A stretch of 64,000 bases of DNA from Temnothorax longispinosus (GCF_030848805.1 NC_092363.1:12816886-12880885); one strand, 5' to 3'. Counted from the first letter of the stretch, positions 21,533 to 32,302 are shown. Numbers and translations: made by a program. Notes: a model not told the origin generated them from the letters alone.

Positions 21533-22063
21533 CCACATGGGTTCGTGGCGTGCTTTACAAGCTCGTTTATTGTATATTGCCACAAATATTTACACAGATG
21601 ATCGACTAACTTATCTTGTTTAATACCACCTCTATCGTAAAGCATGCCACGAACCCATGTGACAATTCATTTCGCGTGGAAAGTATATGCGTGGAGGCAG
21701 TAGGTTCCGCCCCCTGCGGTCACATGGGTTCGTGGCGTGCTTTACGAACTCGTTTATTATATATCGCCACAAATATTCAGACAGATGATCGACTAACTTA
21801 TCTTGTTTAATACCACCTTTACTTAAACGAGCTCGTAAAGCACGCCACGAACCCATGTGACAAATCGTTTCGCGTGGAAAGTATATGCGTGGAGGCAGTA
21901 GGTTCCGCCCCCCTGGTGGTCACATGAGTTCGTGGCGTGTTTTACGAGCTCGCGTTTATTGTATATCGCCACAAATATTCACACAGATGATCGACTAACT
22001 TATCTTGTTTAATATCACCTCTACTTAAACGAGCTCGTAAAACACGCAACGAACCCATGTGAC
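21533..22063. repeat. Three tandem copies of a ~140-bp palindrome
   Basis: TCACATGGGTTCGTGGCGTG, then (arm) and CACGCCACGAACCCATGTGA, occurs at 21533-21665, 21720-21860 and 21921-22063. Spacers contain TTTCGCGTGGAAAGTATATG and GGCAGTAGGTTCCGCCCCC. Each copy centres on ATCGACTAACTTATCTTG. The reading frames across them are not genes. Confidence 0.8.
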
Positions 22064-22180
22064 AACTCGTTTCGCGTGAATTAAAATAAAATAAAATAAA
22101 ATAAATTTTTTTTGTAAAAAAACTTGGCGCTGCTAAATCTCGAAATTTAATAAAGTGCTGAAATTTTTGATTAAATAAAA

Positions 22181-22413
22181 ACAGTAACAACTGTGCCGCA
22201 AGCAACAACGTAGACCTACGTCAACTGTCACTATTTCATGTTAAAGTATTCACCGAAGGAAAGTAGACGTAGGGCTACGTCAACTGTCACTATTATTCAG
22301 CCAAAAACAGTTGACGTAGCCCTACGTCTACTTTCCTTCGCTGAATACTTTAACATGAAATAGTGACAGTTGACGTAGGTTTACGTTGTTGCTTGCGACA
22401 CAGTTGTTACTGT
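22181..22413. mobile_element. Hairpin MITE with ACAGTAACAACTGTG ends
   Basis: ACAGTAACAACTGTGCCGCAA is mirrored near 22390-22413. Internal arms pair GACGTAGGGCTACGTCAACTG with CAGTTGACGTAGCCCTACGTC. It has no coding sequence. Confidence 0.8.
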
Positions 22414-23250
22414 GCCTGTTTCTTTTTTAGCTCATAAATTTTTCTCTATAAGAAATTTCTCAAATTATTAGCATATAATGAATTGGCTTCTTTCTAAGAA
22501 ACTTTATAGGCTAAATAAAATGATGTGGAAGCAATATGCAAGTTTTTAATTTGCGTGTTTGTTTTTTTAATTTAAAAATTTTTGAGAAGTAAAATATACT
22601 AAATGTTTTTACTATATTTCTTTTACTATATTTCCATCTTTTTTAACGTGGGGGAAATTCTCATGGATCTTGGAGGGATACTTTTGTTCTTCGGTAAAGG
22701 TCCATGTAGCGGCAATGTGCAAAATTCTAATTTGCGCAGTTTTATTATTTTTTATTAATTTTTTAATAATTCGATTATATTTTTCACTCTTTCCTACGTC
22801 TATTTCATATAATATATAATTCTTTTAAATTTGATTGATTAATTTATAAGTTATATATAAACAAAAAAACCACGTATTAGAACATTCTAAACACATTGCC
22901 ATATTAAGAAAATCGGTTATAAAAAATTTCAGTACCGGTTTACAAAAAAAATCGGTAACAAAAAATTATACACATCATGGCAATCCCCGGGAAATTCTAG
23001 TTTCTATATAATTCTTTAAGATTCGGAAAATTAGAAAAATTTTTGCACCGGTTTCAAAAAAATCGGTCCATTAATAAATTAATACCTCGCTATCGGACAT
23101 TATACTTATTATTTCCCTAAAAATTACGTATTATTTCTCAAAAAATTAGACAAATTTCGGTACCGGTTTCCAAAAAATCGGAAAGAAAAAATTATACACA
23201 TCATGACAATCCCCGGAAAATTTTAGCCCTGCTTTCTATATAATTCTTTA
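22414..23250. repeat. AT-rich stretch with imperfect ~210-bp repeats
   Basis: ACCGGTTTyxAAAAAAATCGG, TATACACATCATGrCAATCCCCGG and TATATAATTCTTTAA recur in order at about 22920, 23040 and 23160. This suggests degenerate tandem units. I see no gene. Confidence 0.5.
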
Positions 23251-23378
23251 AAAATCGAGATACTGATGTGAGTTTCAAAGTTTCAACTTTTAACATGGGA
23301 TGCCTATTCCGAGCTATTGTGGAAGAGACATTATAATGAATTGTGAAAAAAGTTTTCTCTAAATGTTTTTGAAAAACT

Positions 23379-23739
23379 AATGTGACAGAAGGAGCGAGAT
23401 TACAGGGAATTAATGCCACACTTATATGTTCGTTAAACGTACTTATATGTATGCTTTATTTCTATGTATCACAGAACAACAACCTAGATGGCTAACATTA
23501 GGCAATTTTTGGCGTGACTCTGGTATAAGCAACCAAAGGGTACCAGAACTGCACCAGAACCAATAGCAACCACCGATAGCAACTTTGGTATATGTACCAA
23601 ACTATACCAAACGATTGCCAAAAATCGCTTATACTCGATATAATGTTAGTGGCGCTAATTCGCGAACTCTGTGATAGGTGTCGTTACTATAGTTCTCCCA
23701 CGTTTATTGACTTCGTTACCGGAATCCTATCGTTAATTA
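23379..23739. repeat. Repeat copy A (paralogue of 31319-32127)
   Basis: GGAGCGAGATTACAGGGAATTAATGCC through CACAGAACAACAACCTAGATGGCTAACA, then ACTCGATATAATGTTAGTGGCGCTAATTCG, matches copy B segment by segment. Copy A carries one internal insertion (about 23503-23625), copy B three others. Comparison of the two copies defines insertion boundaries. Confidence 0.8.
23503..23625. mobile_element. Small TIR insertion made of GGTACCA-type words
   Basis: TAGGCAATTTTTGGCG is mirrored by TTGCCAAAAATCGCTTA. Copy B reads straight through (GACTAACATACTCGATATA), so the segment is an insertion at a TA-containing site. Its body has TGGTATAA, GGGTACCAG, CACCAGAACCAA, TTTGGTATATGTACCAAAC and similar alternating words. 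Confidence 0.75.
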
Positions 23740-23904
23740 AGGCCATTGCACGTAACAAAATTTTAGTCACAACTATAAGGCCGTAAGAAAATTGACCAAT
23801 CACTATACCTTATTTTTCGACCATAATGAAAATACTCGACTGTGATTGGTCAATTTTCTTATGGTCTTACGATTACGATAAAATTTTGTAACGTGCAATG
23901 GCCT
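23740..23904. mobile_element. Hairpin MITE with AGGCCATTGCACGTAAC ends, TTA duplication
   Basis: AGGCCATTGCACGTAACAAA is mirrored by TTTGTAACGTGCAATGGCCT, with TTA on both sides (23737-23739, 23905-23907). The core is GACCAATCACT...CTCGACTGTGATTGGTC. The related copy at 32128-32302 occupies the corresponding place in copy B. TTA targets fit PIF/Harbinger. Confidence 0.85.
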
Positions 23905-23932
23905 TTACTGTTATTTATTTTAGGTTATATAG

Positions 23933-25021
23933 TCACGAAGATATCCCGGTGGCCGTCGTTCTTTGTTTGATTGACGCACCGTTTGCTCTGGATTTACAGC
24001 TGGATTCTGCTGTAGGTTCAGATCCTTCTCTTCTTCTATTGTTAACATCAGGGTTTGACTGGCTGATTGGAATGTTCACCAAGTCTCCTACATCCGGACT
24101 TTCCCTATTATTGACGTCAGAGGTTTGCTGGCTGACTGGAACATCTGGATTTCGGCGATCTTCATCAGTGCAAACGTTACTGATTTTTTCGGTTGTACTC
24201 CGGATGCTCGCAATTGGTCGATATGGCATTTGAATGTATTGCTGTCTTCAAGCTGGACCAAATAATGTAGTCGTCCGAATTTTTTAATAATTGTTCCTAG
24301 CTTCCACTGCTTTTTATTATTCGCCTAATATCGTGCCTGTACACGTTCTCTCACGCTTAGCTGTCGAGCCGGGCGTCTAGGTTTGATAGATGGCTGGTAC
24401 TTGGGGTTTCAATGCATCTAGCTGGATACGAATTGGTCGATGTAGATATTATTCTGTAGGCAATTTCCCATTCTTCAGGGGTGTTGCTTGATACCGAAAA
24501 AGTATTTCCCGAACTTTATGTCGCATTCATAGGGGTTCGTCGATCATGGCTGCAAGCTTCTTCTTGAGTGTCTGAATGTTTCTTTCTGCCAACCCGTTTG
24601 TAGCTGGATGTCCTGGAGCGATAAATTTGGGAAAAATTCCGGTTTCTTTGCAGAATTGTTGAAATTCTTCGCTGGTGAAAATTATGGCGTTGTCCGAAAC
24701 CATTACGTCCGGAAAGCCGTGCCGAGAAAACACGTCCTTTAATATTTTAATTGTTGATAGCGAAGTGGGCGCTGCCACACACGGTTCGATCTCGGCCCAT
24801 TTTGATTTCGCGTCCATAATTACTAGGAAATAATACCCTTGGAACGGTCCTGCATAATCGACGTGAATGCGTTGCCAATTGTTATCTGGCTCCTCCCATG
24901 GATGTAAGGGTGCTTTCGGTGGACTGTTTTTCACGCATGCAGGATATGCACGGTCAAGTCGTTCGATGTCTTTGTCAATTTGTTTTCTACATGTCTCTAA
25001 AATAGACATAGCGACAAGCAA
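23933..25021 (-). pseudogene. Gypsy integrase and C-terminal pol tail
   Basis: The 24527-25021 frame contains RIHVDYAGPFQGYYFLVIMD (first Asp), VMVSDNAIIFTS (second Asp) and NGLAERNIQTLKKKL (Glu), a complete DDE core of the retroviral-type integrase. An upstream zinc-binding half is only partly recognisable (YPACVKNSPP). After DEPL a stop interrupts the frame, and the tail to 23933 reads through several stops before an open, hydrophilic end (ISQSNPDVNNRR). Confidence 0.85.
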
Positions 25022-25213
25022 GCTGCTTCATCTCCGATATTTCGATGTGTGTGCGATGCAGTTCTTGTAGCACTGATGCTTGTAACGACAAAGGAAACTA
25101 CCCATTATCCTCTGAATATAATATTGTTATCGATAGAAAATTTAGATTCCGTTGTGCTGTTTTTCTGTGCTTCTCGCAAAATTTTTGAAAGATGTTCGTT
25201 TTTACGTGTCTCT

Positions 25214-25990
25214 TCACGAAGGGATTTGCATGTGATCTTCGGAGTTGAAATTCTGAGTACTGATTCTTCGCAAATTAGATGAACTTGATGGAATCTTCGC
25301 ATTTTGGTGAAAAATTCGTACCAATGGTTGATTGTCGGTGATGAGTTTGAATGGTCGTGCGAACAGATTCCGGAAAAAATGACTGATTGCAAAGACAATT
25401 GCTAACGCCTCTCTGTCAATTTGAGAATAATTTTGTTCTGCCTGTGTTAAGAAACGGGATGCGAATGCAATTGGACATTCTTGATCGTTGATAATGTTGC
25501 GATAATATTCCCGCAATGCCGATAGGACTTGCGTCACATGCGAGTTGAACTGGCACTTTGGCAGTTCCGGATTGAATGGCATGAGTACTCCATCACTCGC
25601 AATTTCTTGCTTGGTTGCTTGAGGTGAATAAAAGCTGCTTCGCATTGAGCCGTCCACTTAAAAGCCGTGTTCTTCTTCAGTAAATAACGCAACGATGCTG
25701 TGATCAATGAAGTGTTTGGGATGAAGCGGGCATAGTACGTTTACCAATACTAAAAATTTCTTTACTTCTTCAGTCAATGTTGGTTTTGGTATTTCCGTAA
25801 CGGCTGCAATCTTTACAGGTGATTTCGAAATTTTGTTGAATTCGATGACATGCCCCAAAAATTCTATACGTTCTTGAAACAGAGAACACTTCCGGCGATT
25901 AAGATGTAAGTCGAATTTCCACAGCTAATCGAGGCAAGCCAACAGATTGGCTTTAGACTCTTCCTTTGTCTCTCGATGATTGGCGGGCGC
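25214..25990 (-). pseudogene. Gypsy RT C-terminal part and RNase H
   Basis: From high to low coordinates it reads KANLLACLD, stop, LWKFDLHLNRRKCSLFQE, RIEFLGHVI (RT thumb/connection), then IAFASRFLTQAEQNYSQIDR, EALAIVFAISHFFRNLFARP and FKLITDNQPLVRIFHQN (RNase H with the TDN motif). Frameshifts separate these blocks. The RT palm with the catalytic YxDD motif is missing because of the interruption at 25978-26712. Confidence 0.8.
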
Positions 25991-26712
25991 GTGGATTTTG
26001 CGGAATGCGGCGCGGTGATACGTCGACGGTCGGCGCGGGAACACTGATTTGTGCGAGGCGGTATCGGAGATACGTGATCCAGGAAGCGGTACCGGGCGAC
26101 CAAGACTCTCGGTGAGCGTAAAGAGCAACTCTCTACGCTAATTCGCGGTAATAGGGCTTGACGGAGACGGTGTTGTGTGGCTGAGATCCTCAGCGAGTCT
26201 AGAGAGTGACTCTCTAGACTGCATCGCGACGATTGGGTGGAAAACTGGTCGGGATCGAATTGTCCGTCAAGATGCGTCACTTGACGGAGCCAGAGAGCAT
26301 CTCCTACCTCAGGTTGATTCGGTTCGGAATTCGGAATCCGAGAGCAGCGGATGATCGGTCGGATCGGCTGGCTGTCTCTCTGTGGAATCTTACTACGTCT
26401 AACAAACGCGGGTTTATATACCCTCGTGTCGCCGTCAGGTGGCGGCGGGGGTAGCGGCGACGGCGATCGCGAGCGCCGGGATTGTTCGGTACGGTCGAGT
26501 ATTACGGCCCCGACGCGTCGCTATCGCGGTCGGTGGCGCTCGGTCGGGTTCGGCACCGCTCGGTGTTTCCGAGACGGTTGCCGCGGTAAGTTCTTTCGGA
26601 TTTTTTGGATGCGGAATTTCAGTAGCACCTCGTGCTTTTCTTTGCCCGGTGGGCGGTATCCGGCTGATGTTTGCCGGGAACGATGCGTTTTCGGGGCACA
26701 TCGTTACAAAGT
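25978..26712 (-). mobile_element. LTR inserted in the Gypsy RT, with TATA box
   Basis: On the minus strand the block starts at about TGTAACGATGTGCCCCG, is very GC-rich, contains TATATAAA near 26413-26420, and ends CGCCCGCCAATCA. It separates RYFSTL of the RT from KANLLACLD. About 75 residues expected between them, including YxDD, are absent, so the insertion came with a deletion or recombination. TCGA lies near both ends but the boundaries are approximate. Confidence 0.5.
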
Positions 26713-27033
26713 CGAGAAGTAACGAGAGTTGCGAAGATTGTTGAAAATATCGTCGATTTTCCGAATTGGACGATGTGCACTTATGAGGCGCTCGTTCACT
26801 TCGACTTTGTAATCTGCGCATAGACGCACTCCTCTATCCGCTTTTGGAATAACCACCAAGGGTGAGCCCCAGTCGCTGGTTTCCGTTTTGGTAATAATTC
26901 CCGCTGCTTCTAGGGCTTCAAATTCTTTTTCGACTTGGCTGAAAAGTGCATAAGGAATTTCTCTTTTTCGATGAAAAACTGGCTTCGCATTATTACGTAA
27001 TTTTAGAGTCGCCTTATAGTTTGGAATTATCAA
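26704..27033 (-). pseudogene. Gypsy reverse transcriptase, N-terminal part
   Basis: The frame reads KATLKLRNNAKPVFHRKREI, FEALEAAGIITKTETSDWGS, PLVVIPKADRGVRLCADYK and ends RNSRYFSTL, just before the point where DLxSGYHQ would follow. This is the fingers region of a Gypsy RT. The frame stops at the inserted LTR. Confidence 0.88.
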
Positions 27034-27229
27034 ATTTTTTCTTCAAAAACATCCTGGTATTCTGTCATGATCTCGTCGATTTCATTGATAGCTTGAATTG
27101 AATGCATCGGTGAGACTGTTGAATGCTGTTGATCAATCTCATTCAAGTTGATCTTCAGTCGACGGATCCAAGTTCGGCCCAAAAGTGCTGCGTATTCTTC
27201 CGGTACGACATTTTCCTCCTATCGATCGT

Positions 27230-27500
27230 CCTTTGTAATCGGCGTTGACCTTGATTTTCCTGTCAGGCACAAATACGTTTTGTGTATAAGATCAAAATCC
27301 TATTTTCACAGGATGTAGCGGAACGTCAAGTTTGAGTCTGGCGAATTGATCATCTCGAGGTAAAAATGTGTATCCTGCACCGGAGTCAATTTCTGATTTA
27401 ACAGGTTTTCCTTCGATGTTAATCTGCGTATAATAACGTCCTGTATCTGTTGCTCTGGATGGTTGATTCTGGTAAATGTCAATTATACGATATATGCCAT
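27230..27500 (-). pseudogene. Gypsy aspartic protease
   Basis: YYTQINIEGKPVKSEIDSGA, then GYTFLPRDDQFARL, contains the DSGA active-site motif (near 27395) of a retropepsin. The frame is interrupted downstream by a stop after VKIGF. Confidence 0.8.
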
Positions 27501-27589
27501 ATTCCGTGGAATCTATTTCATCTTGTAAATAACTAGTTGAATTTTGGCTTGATTTTGATTTTTGATCGAGTAATAAGCGGATGCAGACT

Positions 27590-28250
27590 TTAATGACGTG
27601 GTCGGTTTTGTGACATCCGGAACATTTAAAGTTTAATTTATCTGACTGACAGTCTGCCGCTAAATGATTATTTCTGCCGCATCTGAGACATAACCCTTCG
27701 ATGCCTAGTTTCTTGTAGTCGATTCTTGGTTTCGATTGTTTCTTTGTTTTTGATTGATTCCGTACTTACCTGTCTTGGGCTCGATTGCGGTTTCTTCGTC
27801 GGTTGTCGTTCTTCTTGGTTACTTTATTGATATTCGTGACTGAGGTTGGTGTGGATGTCTTTAGTGCTGATTCTTTTGAGTCGATTTTCGAGGTTTCAAG
27901 AGTGATGGCTTTAGATACAATTTCGCTAAAAACCGATGTTTTAGACTGTAGGAACTGTTCTCTGATAGTATTGTCCCGGATTCCGCGAATAAATTACGCT
28001 CGGATAAATGTATCCGCGATTGATGCCCTGCAATTGCACGGTGAAATTAGTTCACAATCTCCGATGTCAGTTCTAAGTGTGCCTACGAACTCGGCAATCA
28101 ATTGCTGTTCCGTTTGATATTTTGATAAAAATTGATGCTGAGCTACCAGTACATTTTTCTTGAGAGCTAAATGTTTTTCTAATAAAGCCATGAGTTCTCT
28201 CATCGTACGTTAGTTTTCCGAGTAATCTCGGGGCTGCCAGGGCTGCAATC
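27590..28250 (-). pseudogene. Gypsy gag with two zinc knuckles (C-terminal part)
   Basis: It begins at AALAAPRLLGKLTYDE next to the LINE insertion and continues with LMALLEKHL, QFLSKYQTEQQLIAEFVGTL, FIRGIRDNTIREQFL and an Asn/Arg-rich stretch. It ends with CLRCGRNNHLAADC and CSGCHKTDHVIKVC, two nucleocapsid knuckles. Frame changes occur near 28190 and 28000. Confidence 0.75.

Positions 28251-28251
<1 letters not shown>

Positions 28252-28286
<35 letters not shown>
28252..28286. repeat. (ATA)n / LINE tail microsatellite
   Basis: About eleven ATA units immediately follow the LINE 3' end (minus strand), so this is the element's simple tail and not an independent microsatellite. Confidence 0.85.
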
Positions 28287-28287
<1 letters not shown>

Positions 28288-28489
28288 CTTTATTAACGGG
28301 TAATAGACCCTTTAGCGTACAAAGAGAAAAGAAAAAACAAGAACAATAAAATAAAATTAAAATTTTACAACATAATATGGAGAACATTCAGGTTACAAAA
28401 GTAGACGAGAAAGTTTTTGTTTAAAAGTTTATACAGAGCCACCAAAAAAGTCAACCCTATTGGAGAAATTACTTGCATATATTATTAGC

Positions 28490-29610
28490 CTATTTACACA
28501 AGTTTGCGCTATACAAAGTACGGTGATACCCGAGGTGGAAGATGGAGTACTGTCTTAATTCTCTAGTCGAAATATTAAAATAGATACGTTCCAACAAATC
28601 CGGACAATCAGTAGAGTGATTGAGAAGCTTAAAAATAAATGTAAGATCAAAGGTTAGTCTCCTACTTTCTAACGATAGCAGATTTAATCTACCTAATATA
28701 GTGCAGTAGTCATGGCAAGTAATTGACATGGGATTACCTAGCCGATAAGCAGCCATACGCAGGAATTTGTGCTGCACACGTTCAATCAATAACTGATGGC
28801 ATTTAAAATACGGAGACCAAACTATGGAAGTACTCCAACTTGGGGCGAACTAACGTACAGTATAATAATTTTAAAGTGGTTATATTTTCGAAAAATCTAC
28901 CCCATCGGAGGATGAATCCAAGCGTTCTATAAGCAGATAAAACTATTGATTGTATATGTGTATTAAATGATAAGTCCGCACTGAACAAGACCCCGAGATC
29001 TCGAGCTTCTCGCACTGCTGAGAGAGGTAAACCATCAAGAGTATAGTTATATAAATATGAGTTACGTCTATGAGAAAAATGAATGACAAAACATTTAGAG
29101 ACGTTAAGCCGAAGACAGTTCCTCAAGTTCAAATAAGTCATGTTGTAATAAAAGTGCATCAGCAGGTCCATTAATCCGACGGTATAATTTAAGGTCATCA
29201 GCATACAATAAGAAAAAGCAGAATTTAATAATAGCAGCTATGTCATTAATAAATAAAACAAATAAAAGAGGGCCAAGATGTGAGCCCTGCGGCACTCCAG
29301 ACAAAACATTTATACTTCTGGAGAAGCTATTATTAAACTTTATGACTTGAGACCTGTTTGATAGGAAGCAGGATATCCAACGCAAAAGAGAACCTCCGAA
29401 CCCTAGAGATCGAAGTTTACACATTAATATTGTATGATTAACTGAGTCAAAGGCTTTTCTAAAATCGGTATAAACTGAGTCAACCTGGGATCCACTCTCA
29501 ACAGCAGAAGTTAAAAAATCGTAGTAATTAACAAGATTTGTCGCTGTCGAGCGTCCCGGTACAAATCCATGTTGTTCTTTTATAATAATGTTTTTACATA
29601 GGGAGCCAAG
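28490..29610 (-). pseudogene. Jockey-like LINE ORF2 reverse transcriptase (truncated, frameshifted)
   Basis: Blocks in order are VDSVYTDFRKAFDSVNH (first catalytic Asp), LGFGGSLLRWISCFLSNR, SGVPQGSHLGPLLFVLFIND, LLYADDLKLYRRING (YADD) and GLPLSAVREARDLGVLFSAD. The last is LIERVQHKFLRMAAYRLG, the C-terminal region. At least two frame changes (near 29110 and 28795) break it. The endonuclease domain is missing because of 5' truncation. Confidence 0.85.
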
Positions 29611-29635
29611 TTATTATGTACCGATCGAATTGAGA

Positions 29636-29708
29636 AGTAATTTGGCAATATTTGTTGAAGTATGCTTTGTTGAAATTGCATGAATTGTGCCAATTGTGAC
29701 GGATCCAT
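29636..29708 (-). pseudogene. Gypsy gag N-terminus, cut off by the LINE
   Basis: MDPSQLAQFMQFQQSILQQI resembles the Gln-rich start of Gypsy gag proteins. It runs directly into LINE sequence at about 29635. Roughly 100 gag residues expected between this piece and AALAAPRLL are missing, so the LINE insertion was accompanied by loss. Confidence 0.6.
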
Positions 29709-29761
29709 CTTATTCATTTGAACAGTATACATATTATCGATTCTACTATTGATTTTATTCT

Positions 29762-31113
29762 TACCCGGGAAAAAATATTCATATCTGACGGTATATGAAC
29801 ATATATAAATGAGATATGAACATATATGAACATATATAAATGAGATATGAACAGATATAAGTTTTATATGCCCATATCTAAAGCATATATAATCATATAT
29901 GGTTATATATCGCCATATATGATCAGATCGTACATTATACATGACACAAGATCTGATCATATAAGTTCATATATGGTCAGACATATTATTATGTGTAGCC
30001 AGATATGACACTATACATAATCGTATCTGGCCTTACATGGTCGTATATAAAGAATGTTCGGCCATGTATTATCAGATATAATTATGTATGGCCATACATA
30101 ACTGTATCGGCACTGTATATGATCATATATGACAAGACGCGATGCTGTATATGATTGTATATGTTCATATACGGCCGGAAATGATATGAAACATGATCAG
30201 ATCTGTCTATATATGACCAGATTGGGATATAATGATATAAAATGTCCGGGAAAAATATTCATATCTGACAGTATATGAACATATATAAATGAGATATGAA
30301 CAGATATAAGTTTTACATGCCCATGTATAGAGCATATATAATCATATATGGTTATCTATCGCCATATATGATCAGATCTTGTGTCATGTATAATGCACGA
30401 TCTGATCATATATGGCGATAGATAACCATATATGATTATATATGCTCTATACATGGGCATGTAAAACTTATATCTGTTCATATCTCATTTATATATGTTC
30501 ATATACTGTCAGATATGAATATTTTTCCCGGACTTTTATATCCGCGAACAAAATGTCCAGGAAAAATATTCATATTTGACAGTATATGAACATGTATAAA
30601 TGAGATATGAACAGATATAAGTTTTACATACCCATATATAGAGCATATATAATCATGTATAAACCTATATAGTCATATAATATTATATATGATCAGATCA
30701 GATATTGCATCTCAAAGTATTCAATAGATGGCATTCGATGGGATCTGTTTCTCGTATTTAAAATTTGACAAACAGTGTTATAAGAACGGTATCAAAAGAC
30801 ACGACACTGTCTCGCACTATAGAGCGGCACAATTTTTGTATTAGTTGTATCGTAGAGTCTACTTTTATAATAAAGTTGCATACTCTTAAAAAATAACTTT
30901 TGAAAATATATAACAATTTTCTGAAACTTACTTAAATATATATGTTCATACCTGATAAATATATAGTTCGTACCTGATCATACCTGATCAGATATTAACA
31001 TATACAATAATACCAGATCATATATCCTCAGATCTGGCCAATTTCCATATCTGACCATATATGGCCATTCATATATGATCATATATGATCAGATATGAAT
31101 ATTTTTTCCCGGG
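29762..31113. mobile_element. CATATATG/GATC word-saturated TIR element
   Basis: CCCGGGAAAAAATATTCATAT at the left is mirrored by ATATGAATATTTTTTCCCGGG near 31090-31113. Between them are many imperfect copies of ATATATGATCATATATG, GATCAGAT and TATGAACATATATAAATGAG. A second, almost complete palindrome is nested at about 30247-30535 (CCGGGAAAAATATTCATATCTG and its mirror). A partial further start lies at 30558. Segment 30700-30905 is ordinary sequence. No ORF is found. Confidence 0.75.
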
Positions 31114-31170
31114 ACGTCAATCGGGTGCGTATTTAGAGGTTAGAGCCTGCCGCAGTTTTATCGTAGAAGT

Positions 31171-31246
31171 CCCAGCAAACACAGAATACACCGAGTGCGC
31201 AATTTGATAGCAAATTGCGCACTCGGTGTATTCTGTGTTTGCTGGG
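31171..31246. mobile_element. 76-bp near-perfect hairpin (CCCAGCAAACACAG ends)
   Basis: CCCAGCAAACACAGAATACA and its reverse complement meet at a 3-6 base loop (ATAGCA). The whole element is one stem. It may be a minimal member of a MITE family. Confidence 0.85.
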
Positions 31247-31420
31247 GTTATACCTTGTGGTCGTCGGTGTTCTTTCACGTAAGAATTTCGTCGTTTTACT
31301 TCGTCGGCAATTTGTTGTGACGGAAGGAGCGAGATTGCTGGAAATTAATGCCACACTTATATGTTCGTTAAACATACTTATATGTATGCTTTATTTCTAT
31401 GTATCACAGAACCACAACCT

Positions 31421-31543
31421 AGGCTACGGTCAACGTGACGCTACAAATGCTTTGGAGCGTTCTTCTTCTCTTTCTTTCTTCATTGAAAAAAAAGAGAAGA
31501 GGAATGCTTCGAAGCATTTGTAGCGTCACGTTGACCGTAGCCT
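31421..31543. mobile_element. Hairpin MITE with AGGCTACGGTCAACGTGACG ends
   Basis: AGGCTACGGTCAACGTGACGC is mirrored by GCGTCACGTTGACCGTAGCCT. The arms also pair through GCTACAAATGCTTTGGAGC. The site is empty in copy A (ACAACCTAGATGGC). The following element begins after the shared TTA. Confidence 0.85.
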
Positions 31544-31545
31544 TA

Positions 31546-31796
31546 AGGTGCCAATTCATGGGACGCTGAAAAACAGCGTTGAGCGACGTCACGTGACATC
31601 ACTATGATGCCAGCGTCAAGAAAGAGAAGTTGGATTTTTCCAACTTCAAGCGTCAAAGCCAAAGCAGCGCGAAGACGCCGAAATTTTGACGCTGTTTTCC
31701 TTTTCATGAATTTCAATTGACGCCGGCGTCAATTGTGGTCATGCGACCTTCTTGCCGCTGAAAATGAGCGTCGAGCGTCAGCATGAAAAGGCACCT
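31546..31796. mobile_element. MITE with AGGTGCC ends inserted next to the previous hairpin
   Basis: AGGTGCCAATTCATGGGACGC is mirrored loosely by GCGTCAGCATGAAAAGGCACCT, with TTA at 31543-31545 and 31797-31799. The body repeats GACGC/GCGTC in both orientations (GACGCTG, GCGTCAAG, GACGCCGGCGTC), a word-repeat composition. Confidence 0.8.
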
Positions 31797-31822
31797 TTAG
31801 ATGACTAACATACTCGATATAA

Positions 31823-31942
31823 GCTGCGGTCCACTTGACGCTACAAATTCTTCGAAACATTCCTCTTCTCTTTTCTTTTAATGAAGAAAGAAGGAGAAGA
31901 AGAACGCTCCAAAGCATTTGTAGCGTTAAGTGGACCGCAGCC
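31823..31942. mobile_element. Hairpin MITE with AGCTGCGGTCCACTTGACGC ends
   Basis: The mirrored end is GCGTTAAGTGGACCGCAGCC. It is a diverged relative of 31421-31543 (same inner CTACAAAT...CTTC arms). Copy A shows the empty site GATATAATGTTAG. Confidence 0.85.
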
Positions 31943-32127
31943 ATAATGTTAGTGGCGCTAATTCGTGAACTCTGTGATAGATGTCGTTACTATAACTAGT
32001 ATATGATTATGCTCCATAAAAATAGAAATAATATGCGATAAGTGTCAATACCCTTGTGGTACTCATTTTTGAGAAATACTTGTGTAAAGTACGCGATTTG
32101 ATGAATTTTTCGCTCGGTTCAGAGTGA

Positions 32128-32302
32128 AGGCCATTGCACGTAACAAAGTTTTAGTTTTAATCGTAAGGCCGGAAGAAAATAGACCAATCACACTTGATTG
32201 ACTCGATTATTCTTCAAGCGCGAGGAGAATAATCGACTGTGATTGGTCTATTTTCTTACGGCCTTACGATTATGACTAAAACTTTGTTACGTGCAATGGC
32301 CT
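32128..32302. mobile_element. Hairpin MITE with AGGCCATTGCACGTAAC ends (copy B)
   Basis: It has the same family and same host position as 23740-23904. Core: GACCAATCACACTTGATTGA...TCGACTGTGATTGGTC. The flanks TGA / TAA are degraded forms of the TWA duplication. Confidence 0.8.

Larger units (their letters stand above)
28247..29635 (-). mobile_element. 5'-truncated Jockey-like LINE inside Gypsy gag
   Basis: On the minus strand it runs from about NNLAPYVK through KEQHGFVPGRSTATNLVNYY and GVPQGSHLGPLLFVLFINDI to LLYADDLKLYR, the RT palm. An ARDLGVLFSADLSFNTHI block and an ALxLxHxxxR-type C-terminus follow. The 3' end is AATAAAGTTT followed by (ATT)n at about 28252-28286. The layout and YADD context suit Jockey/CR1-group LINEs. 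It splits the Gypsy gag. Confidence 0.85.
23930..29760 (-). mobile_element. Gypsy (Ty3-type) retrotransposon, degenerate, without visible LTRs
   Basis: On the minus strand the order is gag N-terminus (about 29708), [LINE insertion], gag, two CCHC knuckles, protease, reverse transcriptase, [LTR insertion], RT remnant, RNase H, integrase and a C-terminal tail to 23933. This PR-RT-RH-IN order is diagnostic of Gypsy. Stops and frameshifts are scattered through it, and no flanking LTR pair of its own was found. It lies next to repeat copy A. Confidence 0.85.
31319..32127. repeat. Repeat copy B (paralogue of 23379-23739) with three MITEs
   Basis: The host sequence occupies 31319-31420, about 31797-31822 and 31943-32000, and reads continuously with copy A once the hairpins are removed. 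After about 32000 the copies diverge, but both reach an AGGCCATTGCACG hairpin. Confidence 0.8.
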
